Assembly: GCF_022419185.1 (NCBI RefSeq)
Contig: NZ_JAJOZK010000004.1
Span: 62,001-126,000, forward strand
Reading direction: 5' to 3'
DNA from: Thermomonas flagellata
GTDB taxonomy: Bacteria > Pseudomonadota > Gammaproteobacteria > Xanthomonadales > Xanthomonadaceae
DNA length: 64,000 nucleotides
Shown: in pieces, positions 20,764-29,600 of the stretch
Numbering within the stretch: position 1 is the stretch's first letter
Layout: each line of letters opens with the position of its first letter
Position numbers and translations under genes: made by a program
The notes under the pieces: model-generated
What the model was told of the DNA's origin: nothing
The model's database searches: none
The model's input: only the letters and a program-made list of their open reading frames with translations

Positions 20764-21608
20764 GCGCGCTGCGGCGGAACCGGCCGGTCCGCATGCGCGG
20801 CGTGGCGCTGCTGCTGGTGCTGTGGCTGGTGCTGCTGCTGGCCGGGGTGGTCGCGGCGTTCGCGTTGAGCGCGCGGGTGGAATCCACCTCCGGCAACGGC
20901 CTGGCGCGCGGGGTGCGCGCGGCGCAGGCGGCGCGCGCCGGGATCGAGCTGGCGGTGGCGCGCATGAGCGACCCGGACCCGCAGCGGCGCTGGACGCCGG
21001 ACGGCAGCCCGCATGCCTTCACCCTCGGCGATGCCGAGGTCGTGGTCGCGGTGCGCGACGAAAGCGCCAAGATCGACCTCAATGCCGCCCCGCTGGACCT
21101 GCTGGCACGGCTGTTCGAGCAGCTCGGCGAGCCGCGCGATGCCGCCACCCGGCTGGCCGGGGCGATCGTGGACTGGCGCGACCCAGACAATCTCACCCAG
21201 CCCGGCGGTGGCGCCGAGGATGCCGACTATGCCGCAGCCGGGCTGGAGGGCGGCGCCAAGGATGCGCCGTTCGAGACGGTGGCGGAAGTCGAGCAAGTGC
21301 TGGGCATGCGCCCGGAGCTGTATGCGCGCGCCGCGCCGCACCTGACCGTGCATTCCGGGAATGCGCGCCCGGACGCACGCTTCGCCGACCCGGTGGTGCG
21401 CGCCGCGCTCGGGCTGCCGCCGGTGGAGGCGGCCGCGGGTGGCCCGCTGCCCGTCGGCGGCAGCGGCACGTATAGTATCGACAGCCGTGCACGACTGACC
21501 GATGGTCGCAGTGCGCATCTTTCGGTGGTCGTCCGCGTGGGGGGAAACGCATTGCCGGGCTCGACGTACACGCCCCTGCGCTGGCAGGACGAGGCGCTGT
21601 CGCCATGA
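20760..21608 (+). CDS. gspK: Minor pseudopilin GspK (XpsK), tip subunit
   Basis: 282 residues. Leader …RMRG followed by VALLLVLWLVLLLAGVV. There is no Glu at +5 of the mature protein (Leu instead), as expected for GspK, which caps the pseudopilus. The globular part has the typical alpha-helical insert with ESAKIDLNAAPLDLL (around residue 100) and DWRDPDN, a general GspK signature. The 3' fifth of the gene is slightly less GC-rich than its neighbours. It overlaps gspJ and gspL by 4 bp. Confidence 0.9.
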   Translation: MSALRRNRPVRMRGVALLLVLWLVLLLAGVVAAFALSARVESTSGNGLARGVRAAQAARAGIELAVARMSDPDPQRRWTPDGSPHAFTLGDAEVVVAVRDESAKIDLNAAPLDLLARLFEQLGEPRDAATRLAGAIVDWRDPDNLTQPGGGAEDADYAAAGLEGGAKDAPFETVAEVEQVLGMRPELYARAAPHLTVHSGNARPDARFADPVVRAALGLPPVEAAAGGPLPVGGSGTYSIDSRARLTDGRSAHLSVVVRVGGNALPGSTYTPLRWQDEALSP

Positions 21609-22756
21609 GTGCGGCCTGGCCGACGCTGGATCGCGCCGGCGCGCTGCTCGGCCGCGCGCGCGACGCCTTCGGCTGGTGGGCGGACGGGCTGCGCGCCTGG
21701 CTGCCGGCCGGCTGGCGGCGCGCGCTGGCCGCCTCCGGCGAGCGCCTGTGGCTGCAGGCGGAGGCCGACGGCCTGCGCCTGTGCCGGCAGGACGCGCAGG
21801 GTGAGCAGGAACTGGCGCGCCTGCCGCTGCCGCTGCCGGCGGCCAGCCTCGGCAGCGACCCGCTGGCCGGTGTGTTGCGCGAAACCGGCGCGCGCCTGCC
21901 GCGCTGGCTGCGCCTGCCCGCCGCGGCCGGCCTGCGCCGGCCGCTGCTGCTGCCGGCGGCCGCGCGCGAGCGCCTGCACGACGTGCTCGGCTTCGAGATC
22001 GAGCGGCAGACGCCGTTTGCCGCCGCCGAGGTGGTGTACGCCGGCCGCCTGCTGCGCAGCCGCGCCGATGGCCAGCTGGAGGTGGAACTGGTGGTGGTGC
22101 CGAAGGCCCGCTTCGACGCCGCGCTGGCTGTCCTCGGGCCGCTGGCCGGGTGGCTGGCCGGGGTCGACCTGGACGGCGGCGGCCGTCCGCTCGGGGTCAA
22201 CCTGCTGCCGCCGGCGCAGCGGCGCCGGCTCGGGCGCCCGCGCTGGCCGCTGCAGCTGGCGTTGGCGGCTGCCGCAGCCCTGTTGCTGGGGCTCGCCGGG
22301 CACCAGGTGCTGGCCAACCGGCGCGCCGCCGCCGATGCCCTGCAGGCGGCGCTGGCCGCGCGCAGCGGCGCCGCCCGCGCCGCCGCCGCCGAACGCCAGC
22401 GCCTGCTGGATGCGGTGGAGGGCAGCGCCTGGCTGCAGGCGCGCCGCAACGCGCGCCCGCCGGCGGTCGAGGTGCTGGAGGAACTGGCACGCCGGCTGCC
22501 GGACGGCACCTTCCTCGAGAAGCTGACCATCGACAACGACCAGCTGACCCTGATCGGCCTGTCCAACCAGGCCCCGGCGCTGGTCGGCCGGCTGGAAGGC
22601 GCGCGCCTGTGGCGGGCGCCGGCGCTGAGCGGCACCCTGCAGCAGGACCCGCGCACCCGCAGCGACCGCTTCACCCTGGTCGCCCAGCTCGGCGATGCCG
22701 CCGCGCCGGCCGCGGCAACCGGCGCGGCCCCGGGAGGTCCCGATGGCGCCCGCTGA
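21605..22756 (+). CDS. gspL: Type II secretion platform protein GspL (XpsL)
   Basis: 383 residues. A cytoplasmic N-terminal part binds GspE. One transmembrane helix (LQLALAAAAALLLGLAGHQV, around residues 216-235) leads to a periplasmic PilN/ferredoxin-like domain with LEELARRLPDGTFLEKLTID near residue 295. The cytoplasmic part has the PilM/PilN-like segment FEIERQTPF (around residue 132). Works with GspM and GspF as the inner-membrane platform. The stop overlaps the gspM start by 14 bp. Confidence 0.9.
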   Translation: MSAAWPTLDRAGALLGRARDAFGWWADGLRAWLPAGWRRALAASGERLWLQAEADGLRLCRQDAQGEQELARLPLPLPAASLGSDPLAGVLRETGARLPRWLRLPAAAGLRRPLLLPAAARERLHDVLGFEIERQTPFAAAEVVYAGRLLRSRADGQLEVELVVVPKARFDAALAVLGPLAGWLAGVDLDGGGRPLGVNLLPPAQRRRLGRPRWPLQLALAAAAALLLGLAGHQVLANRRAAADALQAALAARSGAARAAAAERQRLLDAVEGSAWLQARRNARPPAVEVLEELARRLPDGTFLEKLTIDNDQLTLIGLSNQAPALVGRLEGARLWRAPALSGTLQQDPRTRSDRFTLVAQLGDAAAPAAATGAAPGGPDGAR

Positions 22757-23354
22757 CCGCCAGCGCTGGAGCGCGCTCGGGCTGTTGGCCCTAGTGCTCG
22801 GCCTGGGCTACCTGGTGTTCGTGCATCCGGCGTTCACCGAGCCGCTGCGCGCATTGGATGCGCGCATCGCCCAGCTGCAGCAGCGCGATGTGCGCATGCG
22901 CGCGCTGCTGGCGCAGCAGCCGCAGGTGCGCCAGCGACTGGCGCAGCTGCAGGCCAGCGGCGCCGATGCCGGATTCCTGCCGGAGGCCACCACCGAACTG
23001 GCCACCGCGGCGCTGATCCAGCGCCTGCAGCAGGTGATCGAGCAGGTCAGCCCCGGCAGCCGCGGCTGCGCCATCACCAACCGCGCGCCGATCACCGGCG
23101 AGCCGCCGCCGGACCGCTACCGCCAGGTCGGCATCAACGTGCGCCTGCGCTGTGGCAACGCGGAGACGGTGGCGGTGCTGCACGCGCTGGAGTCCGGGCG
23201 GCCGTACCTGTTCGTGGATGCGCTGAGCATCACCGCGCAGCGCTACTTCGCCATCCCCGGCAACCAGCTACCGCAGGAAGGCGGGCTGGACGTGAGCTTC
23301 AACCTCTACGGCTACCTGCGGCCGGCGGCCGCGGAGGGCGGCGATGGCGGCTGA
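22743..23354 (+). CDS. gspM: Type II secretion platform protein GspM (XpsM)
   Basis: 203 residues. A short cytoplasmic N-terminus, one membrane helix (LGLLALVLGLGYLVFVHPAF), a coiled-coil-like segment rich in Leu/Gln (LDARIAQLQQRDVRMRALLA) and a PilO-like ferredoxin-fold C-terminal domain (…SGRPYLFVDALSITAQRYF…). Partners GspL. The ATG at 22743 overlaps gspL. The stop overlaps gspN by 11 bp. Confidence 0.88.
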   Translation: MAPADRQRWSALGLLALVLGLGYLVFVHPAFTEPLRALDARIAQLQQRDVRMRALLAQQPQVRQRLAQLQASGADAGFLPEATTELATAALIQRLQQVIEQVSPGSRGCAITNRAPITGEPPPDRYRQVGINVRLRCGNAETVAVLHALESGRPYLFVDALSITAQRYFAIPGNQLPQEGGLDVSFNLYGYLRPAAAEGGDGG

Positions 23355-24081
23355 GCGCGGCTGGCCCGACCGGTTCCTGCAGCAGGGGCCGCTGACCTGG
23401 CTGCTGGCGGTGCTGGCCGGCTGGGCGCTGCTGGCGTGGCTGGCGGCGCTGGCTGGCATGGGCCGGCACCTGCCGCAACTGCCGCTGCCGGCGGCGCAGC
23501 CCCTGCCGCAGCCGCAGGCGCCCGGGCCCGACCGCATCGGCCCGCTGGCGCAGTATGCGGAAGCGGCCGCGCGCCCGCTGTTCACCGAGGACCGGCGCCC
23601 GCGCAGCTTCCTGGCCACCGCCCCGGAGACCGCCGACGGCGCCGCCGCCGCGCAATCGCTGGACTTCGTGCTGACCGGGGTGCTGCTCAGCCCGCAGGTG
23701 CGCCTTGCGATCCTGCAGCCCAGCGGCGGCGGGGCGTCGCAGCGGGTGCGCGAGGGCAAGGCGCCGGACGGCGCCGCCGGCTGGCGGCTGGTCGCGCTGG
23801 AGCCGCGCCGCGCCACCTTCGCCGGACCCGGCGGGCAGACCACACTGGAGCTGCGCACCTTCGGCGCGGCCGGGATGCCCAAAGGACCGGCCGATGCCGC
23901 CGCCGCACCGGCTCCTGCGGTCCCTGCGGCCCCCGCCGCGGATGCCGCACCGCCGCCGCAGACCGAACAGGAGCGGATCGAAGCGATCCGCAAGCGCATC
24001 GAAGCCCGCCGCGCGCAGATCCGCGCGCAGCAGCAGAACGCCGCCGGCGCCTCGTCTTCGTCGAGCCCGCCGCCGCCATGA
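23344..24081 (+). CDS. gspN: Type II secretion protein XpsN, GspC-like HR-domain protein
   Basis: 245 residues. One N-terminal membrane helix (TWLLAVLAGWALLAWLAAL) is followed by a Pro-rich linker and a ~90-residue beta domain (LDFVLTGVLLSPQVRLAIL … WRLVALEPRRATFAG … TTLELRTF) that reads like the homology-region domain of GspC. No separate gspC is in the cluster. In Xanthomonas campestris XpsN is known to bind the secretin XpsD and the XpsL-XpsM platform, so it takes the place of GspC. The C-terminus is a charged helix (TEQERIEAIRKRIEARRAQ) plus a Ser/Pro tail. Confidence 0.85.
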   Translation: MAAERGWPDRFLQQGPLTWLLAVLAGWALLAWLAALAGMGRHLPQLPLPAAQPLPQPQAPGPDRIGPLAQYAEAAARPLFTEDRRPRSFLATAPETADGAAAAQSLDFVLTGVLLSPQVRLAILQPSGGGASQRVREGKAPDGAAGWRLVALEPRRATFAGPGGQTTLELRTFGAAGMPKGPADAAAAPAPAVPAAPAADAAPPPQTEQERIEAIRKRIEARRAQIRAQQQNAAGASSSSSPPPP

Positions 24082-24097
24082 CCCGGAGCCGTCCCGC

Positions 24098-26245
24098 ATG
24101 AACGTCCGTCCCCTGCTCGCCGCCGCCCTGTTCGGCCTACTGGCCGCCTGCGCCAGCGCGCCGGAGCCGCAGCTGCACCGCGCCGACCGCCTGCCGGCCG
24201 CGCAGGCCCTGCAGCCGGGTACTGCGGAGGCTGGCGATGTGCGTCAGGAACCCCTCGGCGGCGAGGGTCCGCGCCCGGTGATCCGGCGCGCCGCCACCCC
24301 GCCGTTCAACCAGGCCGCCGCTGCCGCGCCGCCGCCCACCATCCCCAGCTCCGGCCAGGCCAGCTTCAATTTCGAGGGCGAGTCGCTGCAGGCGGTGGTG
24401 AAGGCCATCCTCGGCGACATGCTCGGGCAGAACTACAGCATCGCGCCCGGGGTGCAGGGCACGGTGACCGTGTCCACCGCCAAGCCGGTCGGCCCGGCCG
24501 GCGCCCTGGCGCTGCTGGAGACCGTGCTCGCCCAGAACGGCGCGCGCATGGTCTACAGCGACGGCCGCTACAACATCGTGCCGGCCGACCAGGCGCTGAC
24601 CAGCGGGGTGGTGCCGCGCACCGGCTCGCCCGCGCAGGCGCGCGGCTTCGAGACCCGGGTGGTGCCGCTGCGCTACGTCGCCGCCACCGAGATGGAGAAG
24701 ATCCTCAAGCCCTACGCGCGCCCGAACGCGATCGTCGCGGTCGATCCGGCGCGCAACCTGATCACGGTCGCCGGCAGCCGCACCGAACTGGAGAACTACC
24801 TGCGCACGATCCAGGTGTTCGACGTGGACTGGATGGCGAGCATGTCGGTCGGGGTCTATCCGCTGCGCGCCGGGCGCGCGGCCGACGTGGTGCAGGCGCT
24901 GGAGCGCGTGTTCGGCGAGCAGGGCAAGTCGCCGGTCGCCGGCATGCTGCGCTTCATGCCGCTGGAGTCCACCAACGCGGTGATGGTGATCGCCAGCCAG
25001 CCCAAGTACCTGGACGACGTCCAGCAGTGGATCGACCGCATCGAGGGCGGCGGCGGCGACGGCCGCCTGTACGCCTACGAGCTCAAGTACATCCGCGCGC
25101 GCGACCTCGCCGACCGCCTCGCCGAGGTGTTCGGCGGGCGTGCGGCCGGCGGCGCCGAGCAGGACGTCTCGCTGATGCCCGGGGTGGACGTGACCCAGAT
25201 TCGCGACGGCGGCATCGCCGACCGCTCCGGGGTGTCGAACGCGCCGGTCAACACCGGCCTCGGCCAGGGCACCCTGCCGCCGGCGCGCAGCGGCAACACC
25301 CGGGTCACCCTGAAGGTGGACGGCGCCGAGGTCGGGGTGTCCGCGGTCGAGGACACCAATTCGCTGCTGGTGCGCGCCAGCCCGGCGCAATGGAAGGCGA
25401 TCCGCGAGGTGATCGAGCGCCTGGACGTGATGCCGCTGCAGGTGCACATCGAGGCGCAGGTGCTCAGCGTGGCGCTCAAGGGCGCGCTGCAGTACGGCGT
25501 GAGCTGGTTCTTCGACAATGCGCTGGCGACCGCCGGCCTGCCGTACCCGACCGGGCGCAACAGCTTCGGCAGCTACGGCGGCGGCATCAGCCCGCTGCCG
25601 AACGGCGCCGGCAACCTGCTCAGCTGGACCTTCCTCGGCAAGAACGCGGCTGCGATCGTGCAGGCGCTGGACAGCGTGACCGACGTGCGCACCCTGTCGG
25701 CGCCGTCGGTGATGGCGCAGAACAACAAGGAGGCCACCCTCAACGTCGGCCAGCGCATCCCGATCGCCTCGGTCAGCTTCAATCCGAGCACCGGCTCCGG
25801 CAACGGCACCTACACCTCGGTGCAGTACCTCGACACCGGCATCATCCTCAAGGTGCGCCCGCGCATCACCCGCGACGGCATGGTGTTCCTGGACATCGTG
25901 CAGGAGGTGAGCAAGCCGACCGGGATCGCCGACGCCAACGGCAACGTGCGCATCGACACCAGCAAGGTCACCACCACCGCGGTCGCGCCGAGCGGGGAGA
26001 CGGTGGTGCTGGCCGGCCTGATCAGCGACGGCAACAACCGCAGCGCGACCGGGGTGCCGGGGCTGTCGCGGATCCCGGTGCTGGGCGGGCTGTTCGGCCT
26101 GCAGGGCGACAGCAAGACCCGCGACGAGCTGGTGGTGCTGATCACCCCGACCGTGGTGCGCAACCCGCAGGAGGCGCGCGACCTCACCGACGAGTACGGC
26201 CGCCGGTTCCGCGCGCTGGACCCGATCTACGCGCCCAAGAAGTGA
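24098..26245 (+). CDS. gspD: Type II secretion system secretin GspD (XpsD)
   Basis: Outer-membrane channel of the system, 715 residues. Lipoprotein signal: MNVRPLLAAALFGLLAAC with Cys18, so the secretin is itself lipidated and may not need a separate pilotin. A Pro/Ala-rich spacer leads into the N0 domain (FNFEGESLQAVVKAILGDMLGQNYSI), then N1-N3 repeats (LRYVAATEMEKILKPY, YPLRAGRAADVVQALERVF, YELKYIRARDLADRL), and the secretin core ending with the diagnostic VPGLSRIPVLGGLFG near residue 652. Last of the eleven gsp genes. The stop overlaps the GTG start of a glycosyltransferase-like gene. Confidence 0.95.
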   Translation: MNVRPLLAAALFGLLAACASAPEPQLHRADRLPAAQALQPGTAEAGDVRQEPLGGEGPRPVIRRAATPPFNQAAAAAPPPTIPSSGQASFNFEGESLQAVVKAILGDMLGQNYSIAPGVQGTVTVSTAKPVGPAGALALLETVLAQNGARMVYSDGRYNIVPADQALTSGVVPRTGSPAQARGFETRVVPLRYVAATEMEKILKPYARPNAIVAVDPARNLITVAGSRTELENYLRTIQVFDVDWMASMSVGVYPLRAGRAADVVQALERVFGEQGKSPVAGMLRFMPLESTNAVMVIASQPKYLDDVQQWIDRIEGGGGDGRLYAYELKYIRARDLADRLAEVFGGRAAGGAEQDVSLMPGVDVTQIRDGGIADRSGVSNAPVNTGLGQGTLPPARSGNTRVTLKVDGAEVGVSAVEDTNSLLVRASPAQWKAIREVIERLDVMPLQVHIEAQVLSVALKGALQYGVSWFFDNALATAGLPYPTGRNSFGSYGGGISPLPNGAGNLLSWTFLGKNAAAIVQALDSVTDVRTLSAPSVMAQNNKEATLNVGQRIPIASVSFNPSTGSGNGTYTSVQYLDTGIILKVRPRITRDGMVFLDIVQEVSKPTGIADANGNVRIDTSKVTTTAVAPSGETVVLAGLISDGNNRSATGVPGLSRIPVLGGLFGLQGDSKTRDELVVLITPTVVRNPQEARDLTDEYGRRFRALDPIYAPKK

Positions 26246-27093
26246 GCAGCGCCGGCGCCGCCGCGTCCGCCCGCCTGCCCATCGTGCTGGTGCCGGTGGG
26301 GCCGGACGAGGACGCGCTGGACGCCACCCTGGCCGCGCTGGAGGCGCACACTCCCGCCGGCACCCGGGTGTGGCTGGCCGACGATGCCCAGGCCGGCCCG
26401 CGCGGGCAGGCGCTGATCGCGCGCTGGCTGGCGCGCACCCGGCTGCAGGCCGCGCATACCCGGCGCGCCACGGCGATCGGCGAGGCCGCGCATCTGGCCG
26501 AGGCGCTGGCGGCCTGCGGCGAGGCCGACGTGCTGGTCCTGGCGGCGGACGCGCGCCCGACCCCGGGCTGGCTGGAGCGGCTCGCGGCCGGGCTGCAGGC
26601 GCAGCCGCGCGCGGCCACCCTCACCCCCTGGTGCAACGCCGGCGAGGTCGCGGCCTGGCCGCGACTGGGGGAGATCACCCCGCTGGCGCTCGCGCCGGAG
26701 GCGCTGGCGCGCGCCTGCGCCGGGTTGCAGGACGAGTACCCGCCGCTGCCCGCGGCGGTCGCGCACGCGGTCCTGCTGCGCGGCGGCGCGCTGCGTGCGG
26801 CCGGCGGGGTGGACGCGGCCAGCTTCCGCAGCTGGCCGGCGGCGCTGGTGGATCTGTCGCTGCGCCTGGCCGGGCTCGGCTGGCACAACCTGCTGGCGGC
26901 CGACGTATTCGTGCTGCGCACGCGCGAATCCGCAATCGCCCCCGGCGACCCGGCGCGGCTGGCCGCGCGTTGGCCGGGCTGGCAGGCGCAGATCGCAGGC
27001 ACCCTGATGGCCGACCCGTTGCGCGTGCTTCGCGCGCGCCTGGCCGCGGCGCTGGACGCGGCGGCCGGGCCGCAGCCCGACCTGTTCGCATGA
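26242..27093 (+). CDS. Glycosyltransferase family 2-like protein
   Basis: 283 residues. GTG start at 26242 overlaps the gspD stop (GTGA), so it is co-translated with the secretion operon. The sequence looks like a divergent GT2 nucleotide-sugar fold: PIVLVPVGPDEDALDATLAALEAHTP at the start and VLVLAADARPTPGWLERL around residue 95, where the DxD-like site has become DAR. The C-terminal half has GGALRAAGGVDAASFRSWP. Because the canonical DxD is changed, activity is uncertain. It is followed by a second GT2 gene with a 4-bp overlap, and the two may act together on a surface glycan or on secreted proteins. Confidence 0.6.
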   Translation: MSSAGAAASARLPIVLVPVGPDEDALDATLAALEAHTPAGTRVWLADDAQAGPRGQALIARWLARTRLQAAHTRRATAIGEAAHLAEALAACGEADVLVLAADARPTPGWLERLAAGLQAQPRAATLTPWCNAGEVAAWPRLGEITPLALAPEALARACAGLQDEYPPLPAAVAHAVLLRGGALRAAGGVDAASFRSWPAALVDLSLRLAGLGWHNLLAADVFVLRTRESAIAPGDPARLAARWPGWQAQIAGTLMADPLRVLRARLAAALDAAAGPQPDLFA

Positions 27094-27953
27094 GCGCGGG
27101 CGCCTCGGAGGACGGCGGCATCCACGCGGTGGTGGTCAGCCACGCCAGCGAGGAGAGCATCGACGAGTGCCTGCAGCGGCTGCGCGCCAGCCGTGGGGTG
27201 GTCGCGATTCGGGTGGTGGACAACGCCTCGCCCGATGCCACCTTGTCGATCGTGCAGCGCCACGCGCTGGCGGATGCGCGGGTGCGCTTCATCGCCAATC
27301 CCGACAACCCCGGCTTCGCGACCGCCTGCAACCAGGGCGCGGCCGATGCGACCGCGCCGTGGCTGGCGTTCGTCAACCCCGACTGCCTGCCGGAGCCGGA
27401 CGCGCTGGCGCGGCTGCGCGCGCATGCGCAGGCGCTCGGCGGCGGACTGGTCGGCGCCGACCTGGTGGACGAGCAGGGCCGCCACGATCCCGCCGCGCGC
27501 CGCCGCGACCCGCAGTTCTGCGCGATGCTGCGCGACCCACGCCGGGCGCAGTTGGCCATCGCGCGCGACGCGCATGCGCCGCTGCAGCCGGTGGCCGCGG
27601 TGTCCGGCGCGCTGCTCTTGCTGCCGACCGCGCTGTTCCGCCGGGTCGGCGGGTTCGATGCGGGCTACCGCCTGCACGCCGAGGACCTCGACCTGTGCCG
27701 GCGCGTGCGCCAGGCCGGCGCCGCGGTCGCCTGCGCCAACGACGTGTGTGTGCTGCACCTGCGCGGGGTGTCCTCGCGGCGGCGGCCGCTGTTCGTGGAA
27801 TGGCACAAGCACCGCGGCCTGTGGCGCTATTTCCGCACCTACGAGGCGGCGCAGTGCGCGCCGTGGCAGCGCGCCGCGGTGTTCGCGCTGGTCTGGGCGC
27901 GCTTCCCGCTGGCCGCGCTGCGCGCCGCCTGGCGCATGCGCGCGGCGCGCTGA
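27090..27953 (+). CDS. Glycosyltransferase family 2, rhamnosyltransferase-like
   Basis: 287 residues. A complete GT2 domain: IHAVVVSHASEESIDECL, IRVVDNASPDATLSIV, FIANPDNPGFATACNQGA, then FVNPDCLPEPDAL with the catalytic-metal NPD (around residue 95), and YRLHAEDLDLCRRVRQAG for the acceptor part (…EDLDL…). This set is typical of WbbL-like rhamnosyltransferases of polysaccharide loci. Co-translated with the previous gene (ATGA). The next gene, pyrF, is convergent only 13 bp away, and no terminator is visible between them. Confidence 0.8.
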   Translation: MSAGASEDGGIHAVVVSHASEESIDECLQRLRASRGVVAIRVVDNASPDATLSIVQRHALADARVRFIANPDNPGFATACNQGAADATAPWLAFVNPDCLPEPDALARLRAHAQALGGGLVGADLVDEQGRHDPAARRRDPQFCAMLRDPRRAQLAIARDAHAPLQPVAAVSGALLLLPTALFRRVGGFDAGYRLHAEDLDLCRRVRQAGAAVACANDVCVLHLRGVSSRRRPLFVEWHKHRGLWRYFRTYEAAQCAPWQRAAVFALVWARFPLAALRAAWRMRAAR

Positions 27954-27966
27954 TCCAGCGCGCCGG

Positions 27967-28797
27967 TCAGCGCCAGCGGTTGATCGTGTCGCGCAGCGCG
28001 CGCGCGGCTTGCGCCGCGGCCGCGCAGTGGTCGGGCCCGGCGGAGGCGTACAGGATCGCGCGCGAGGCGTTGATCATCAGCCCGCTGCCGTCGGCGGCCT
28101 TGCCATGGCGCACCACGGCCGCGACGTCGCCGCCCTGCGCGCCCACGCCGGGGACCAGCAGCGGCATGTCGCCGACGATCGCGCGGATCTCCGCCAGCTC
28201 GCGCGGGAAGGTGGCGCCCACCACCAGCGCGCAGTTGCCGTCGGCGTTCCACTCGCCGGCGATGGTGCGCGCGATCCGGCGGTACAGCGGCTCGCCGTCC
28301 ACCGGCAGTTCCTGGAAGTCGCGCGCGCCGGGGTTGGAGGTGTGGCAGAGGAAGATGCAGCCGCGGTCGTGGTATTGCAGGAACGGCTGCGCGGAGTCGC
28401 GGCCCAGGTACGGGTTCAGGGTCACCGCGTCGGCGCCGTAGCGTTCGAACGCCTCGCAGGCGTATTGCTCCGCGGTGCTGCCGATGTCGCCGCGCTTGGC
28501 GTCGAGGATCACCGGCACCTGCGGATGGGCGGCGTTGAGGTGCGCGATCAGCCGCTGCAACGCGGCCTCGCCGCCGTTGTGGGCGGCGAAGTAGGCGATC
28601 TGCGGCTTGAACGCGCAGGCGAACTCGGCGGTGGCATCGGCGATGTCGCGGCAGAATGCGAACAGGGCCTCGGCCGGTTCGCCGGCGTCGCCCGCGAGGT
28701 AGGGTTCCGGCAGGCGCGCCAGGTCGGGGTCGAGGCCGACGCACAGCAGGGTCTCGGCATCCCGCCAGCGGGCGCGCAGTTTGTCGATGAAGGTCAT
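27967..28797 (-). CDS. pyrF: Orotidine 5'-phosphate decarboxylase
   Basis: Last step of UMP synthesis (OMP to UMP plus CO2). 276 residues, the longer type-2 bacterial form. Signatures are LCVGLDPDL near the start, FKPQIAYFAAHNGEAAL-like helix, the catalytic DAKRGDIGSTAEQY (around residue 97) and VGATFPRELAEIR, with LVPGVGAQGGD late. ATG 28797 overlaps the stop of the upstream PIN toxin by 4 bp (ATGA on the minus strand), so this essential-pathway gene is translationally coupled to a toxin-antitoxin pair. No separate promoter is apparent. Confidence 0.95.
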   Translation of the reverse strand: MTFIDKLRARWRDAETLLCVGLDPDLARLPEPYLAGDAGEPAEALFAFCRDIADATAEFACAFKPQIAYFAAHNGGEAALQRLIAHLNAAHPQVPVILDAKRGDIGSTAEQYACEAFERYGADAVTLNPYLGRDSAQPFLQYHDRGCIFLCHTSNPGARDFQELPVDGEPLYRRIARTIAGEWNADGNCALVVGATFPRELAEIRAIVGDMPLLVPGVGAQGGDVAAVVRHGKAADGSGLMINASRAILYASAGPDHCAAAAQAARALRDTINRWR

Positions 28798-29231
28798 GGC
28801 GGCGGAGTGTCCTGCACGTGGGGCAAGAATGCGGCGGGCGCGAGGATGTGGAAGCGGGTCTGGCCAGCCAGCGCCAGCAGGTCGCGATCGCCGGTGACGA
28901 GCATCTGCGCGCGCCCCGCTGCGGCCAGTTCCAGGAACGGGGCATCCAGCGGATCGCGGCAGGCAGGCACGGGCGGTGGAGGCGTCGGGATGGACACGCC
29001 ATGCGTCCATGGCAGGTAATCCGCCAGCAATTCCTGCTGGTCGGAACGCGACAGGCGGAACTTGGGATAGGCCAGCACCCGCAGCAGTTCCTGCACGGTC
29101 GCGGTGCTGGCCAAGGGCAGGTATGCGCCGCACTGCCACCCGTCCCGCAGCTGCTGCGCGATGCCGCTGCGGAACAGCAGGGCCGACAGCACCACGTTGG
29201 TATCCAGCACGACGCGCGGCGGCCGGCTCAC
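28794..29231 (-). CDS. PIN-domain toxin of a type II toxin-antitoxin pair
   Basis: 145 residues. PIN nuclease fold: VVLDTNVVLSALLF (first Asp) at the start, central Glu in ATVQELLRVLAYPKF, and a late DPLDAPFLELAAAGRAQMLVTGDRDLLAL with the remaining acidic residues. This fits the PIN family toxin group related to COG1569, an RNase. A GTG start at 29231 was chosen because it overlaps the antitoxin stop (GTGA). The C-terminus, ending QDTPPP, overlaps pyrF's start. Antitoxin is encoded immediately upstream. Confidence 0.8.
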   Translation of the reverse strand: MSRPPRVVLDTNVVLSALLFRSGIAQQLRDGWQCGAYLPLASTATVQELLRVLAYPKFRLSRSDQQELLADYLPWTHGVSIPTPPPPVPACRDPLDAPFLELAAAGRAQMLVTGDRDLLALAGQTRFHILAPAAFLPHVQDTPPP

Positions 29232-29509
29232 GGCTTGGGCCTGGCGGCCTTGCGCGACTTGGCCGGGGCGGCGGCCGCCGGCCCGGCCACGCGCTGGCGC
29301 GCCCAGGCGATGGCCGCGTCGATGTCCTGTTCGGTGAGGGAGAGTTCCGCCAGCTTGGCCCGCACCGCGTCGGCGCGTTGCAGGCGCACCGGGGTCAGGA
29401 TGATCACGCCGTCGCGGGCCTGCACGTCGAAATACTCCGCCGCGCCCACGGCGGCAGTGGCGGCCTTGGGCAGCGTGAGCTGGTTCTTGGCGGTGAGCTT
29501 GGCGAGCAT
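29228..29509 (-). CDS. AbrB/MazE-type antitoxin
   Basis: 93 residues. The N-terminal ~45 residues form an AbrB (swapped-hairpin) DNA-binding domain: MLAKLTAKNQLTLPKAATAAVGAAEYFDVQ…DGVIILTPV. The C-terminal part has helix KLAELSLTEQDIDAAIAWARQRVAG and a basic Pro/Ala/Lys tail that would be the toxin-binding and disordered region. First gene of a three-gene minus-strand unit with the PIN toxin and pyrF. A perfect palindrome (29523-29539) lies just upstream and is the likely autoregulatory operator. Confidence 0.8.
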   Translation of the reverse strand: MLAKLTAKNQLTLPKAATAAVGAAEYFDVQARDGVIILTPVRLQRADAVRAKLAELSLTEQDIDAAIAWARQRVAGPAAAAPAKSRKAARPKP

Positions 29510-29522
29510 CGGGCACCGGCGG

Positions 29523-29539
29523 AGTAAGGATTCCTTACT
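29523..29539. promoter_or_regulatory. 7-3-7 palindromic operator of the AbrB/PIN pair
   Basis: Perfect inverted repeat AGTAAGG-ATT-CCTTACT, 14 bp upstream of the antitoxin ATG, in otherwise GC-rich sequence. Location and symmetry fit an operator bound by the antitoxin dimer; the same arm-spacer geometry occurs upstream of the VapBC-type pair at 38417-38433. Confidence 0.65.
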
Positions 29540-29600
29540 TTGCCGAGCGGGCGGGGCGGCGTCAAGCCGGCTGCCTGCCGCCGCGGGGGCGCCCGAACGG

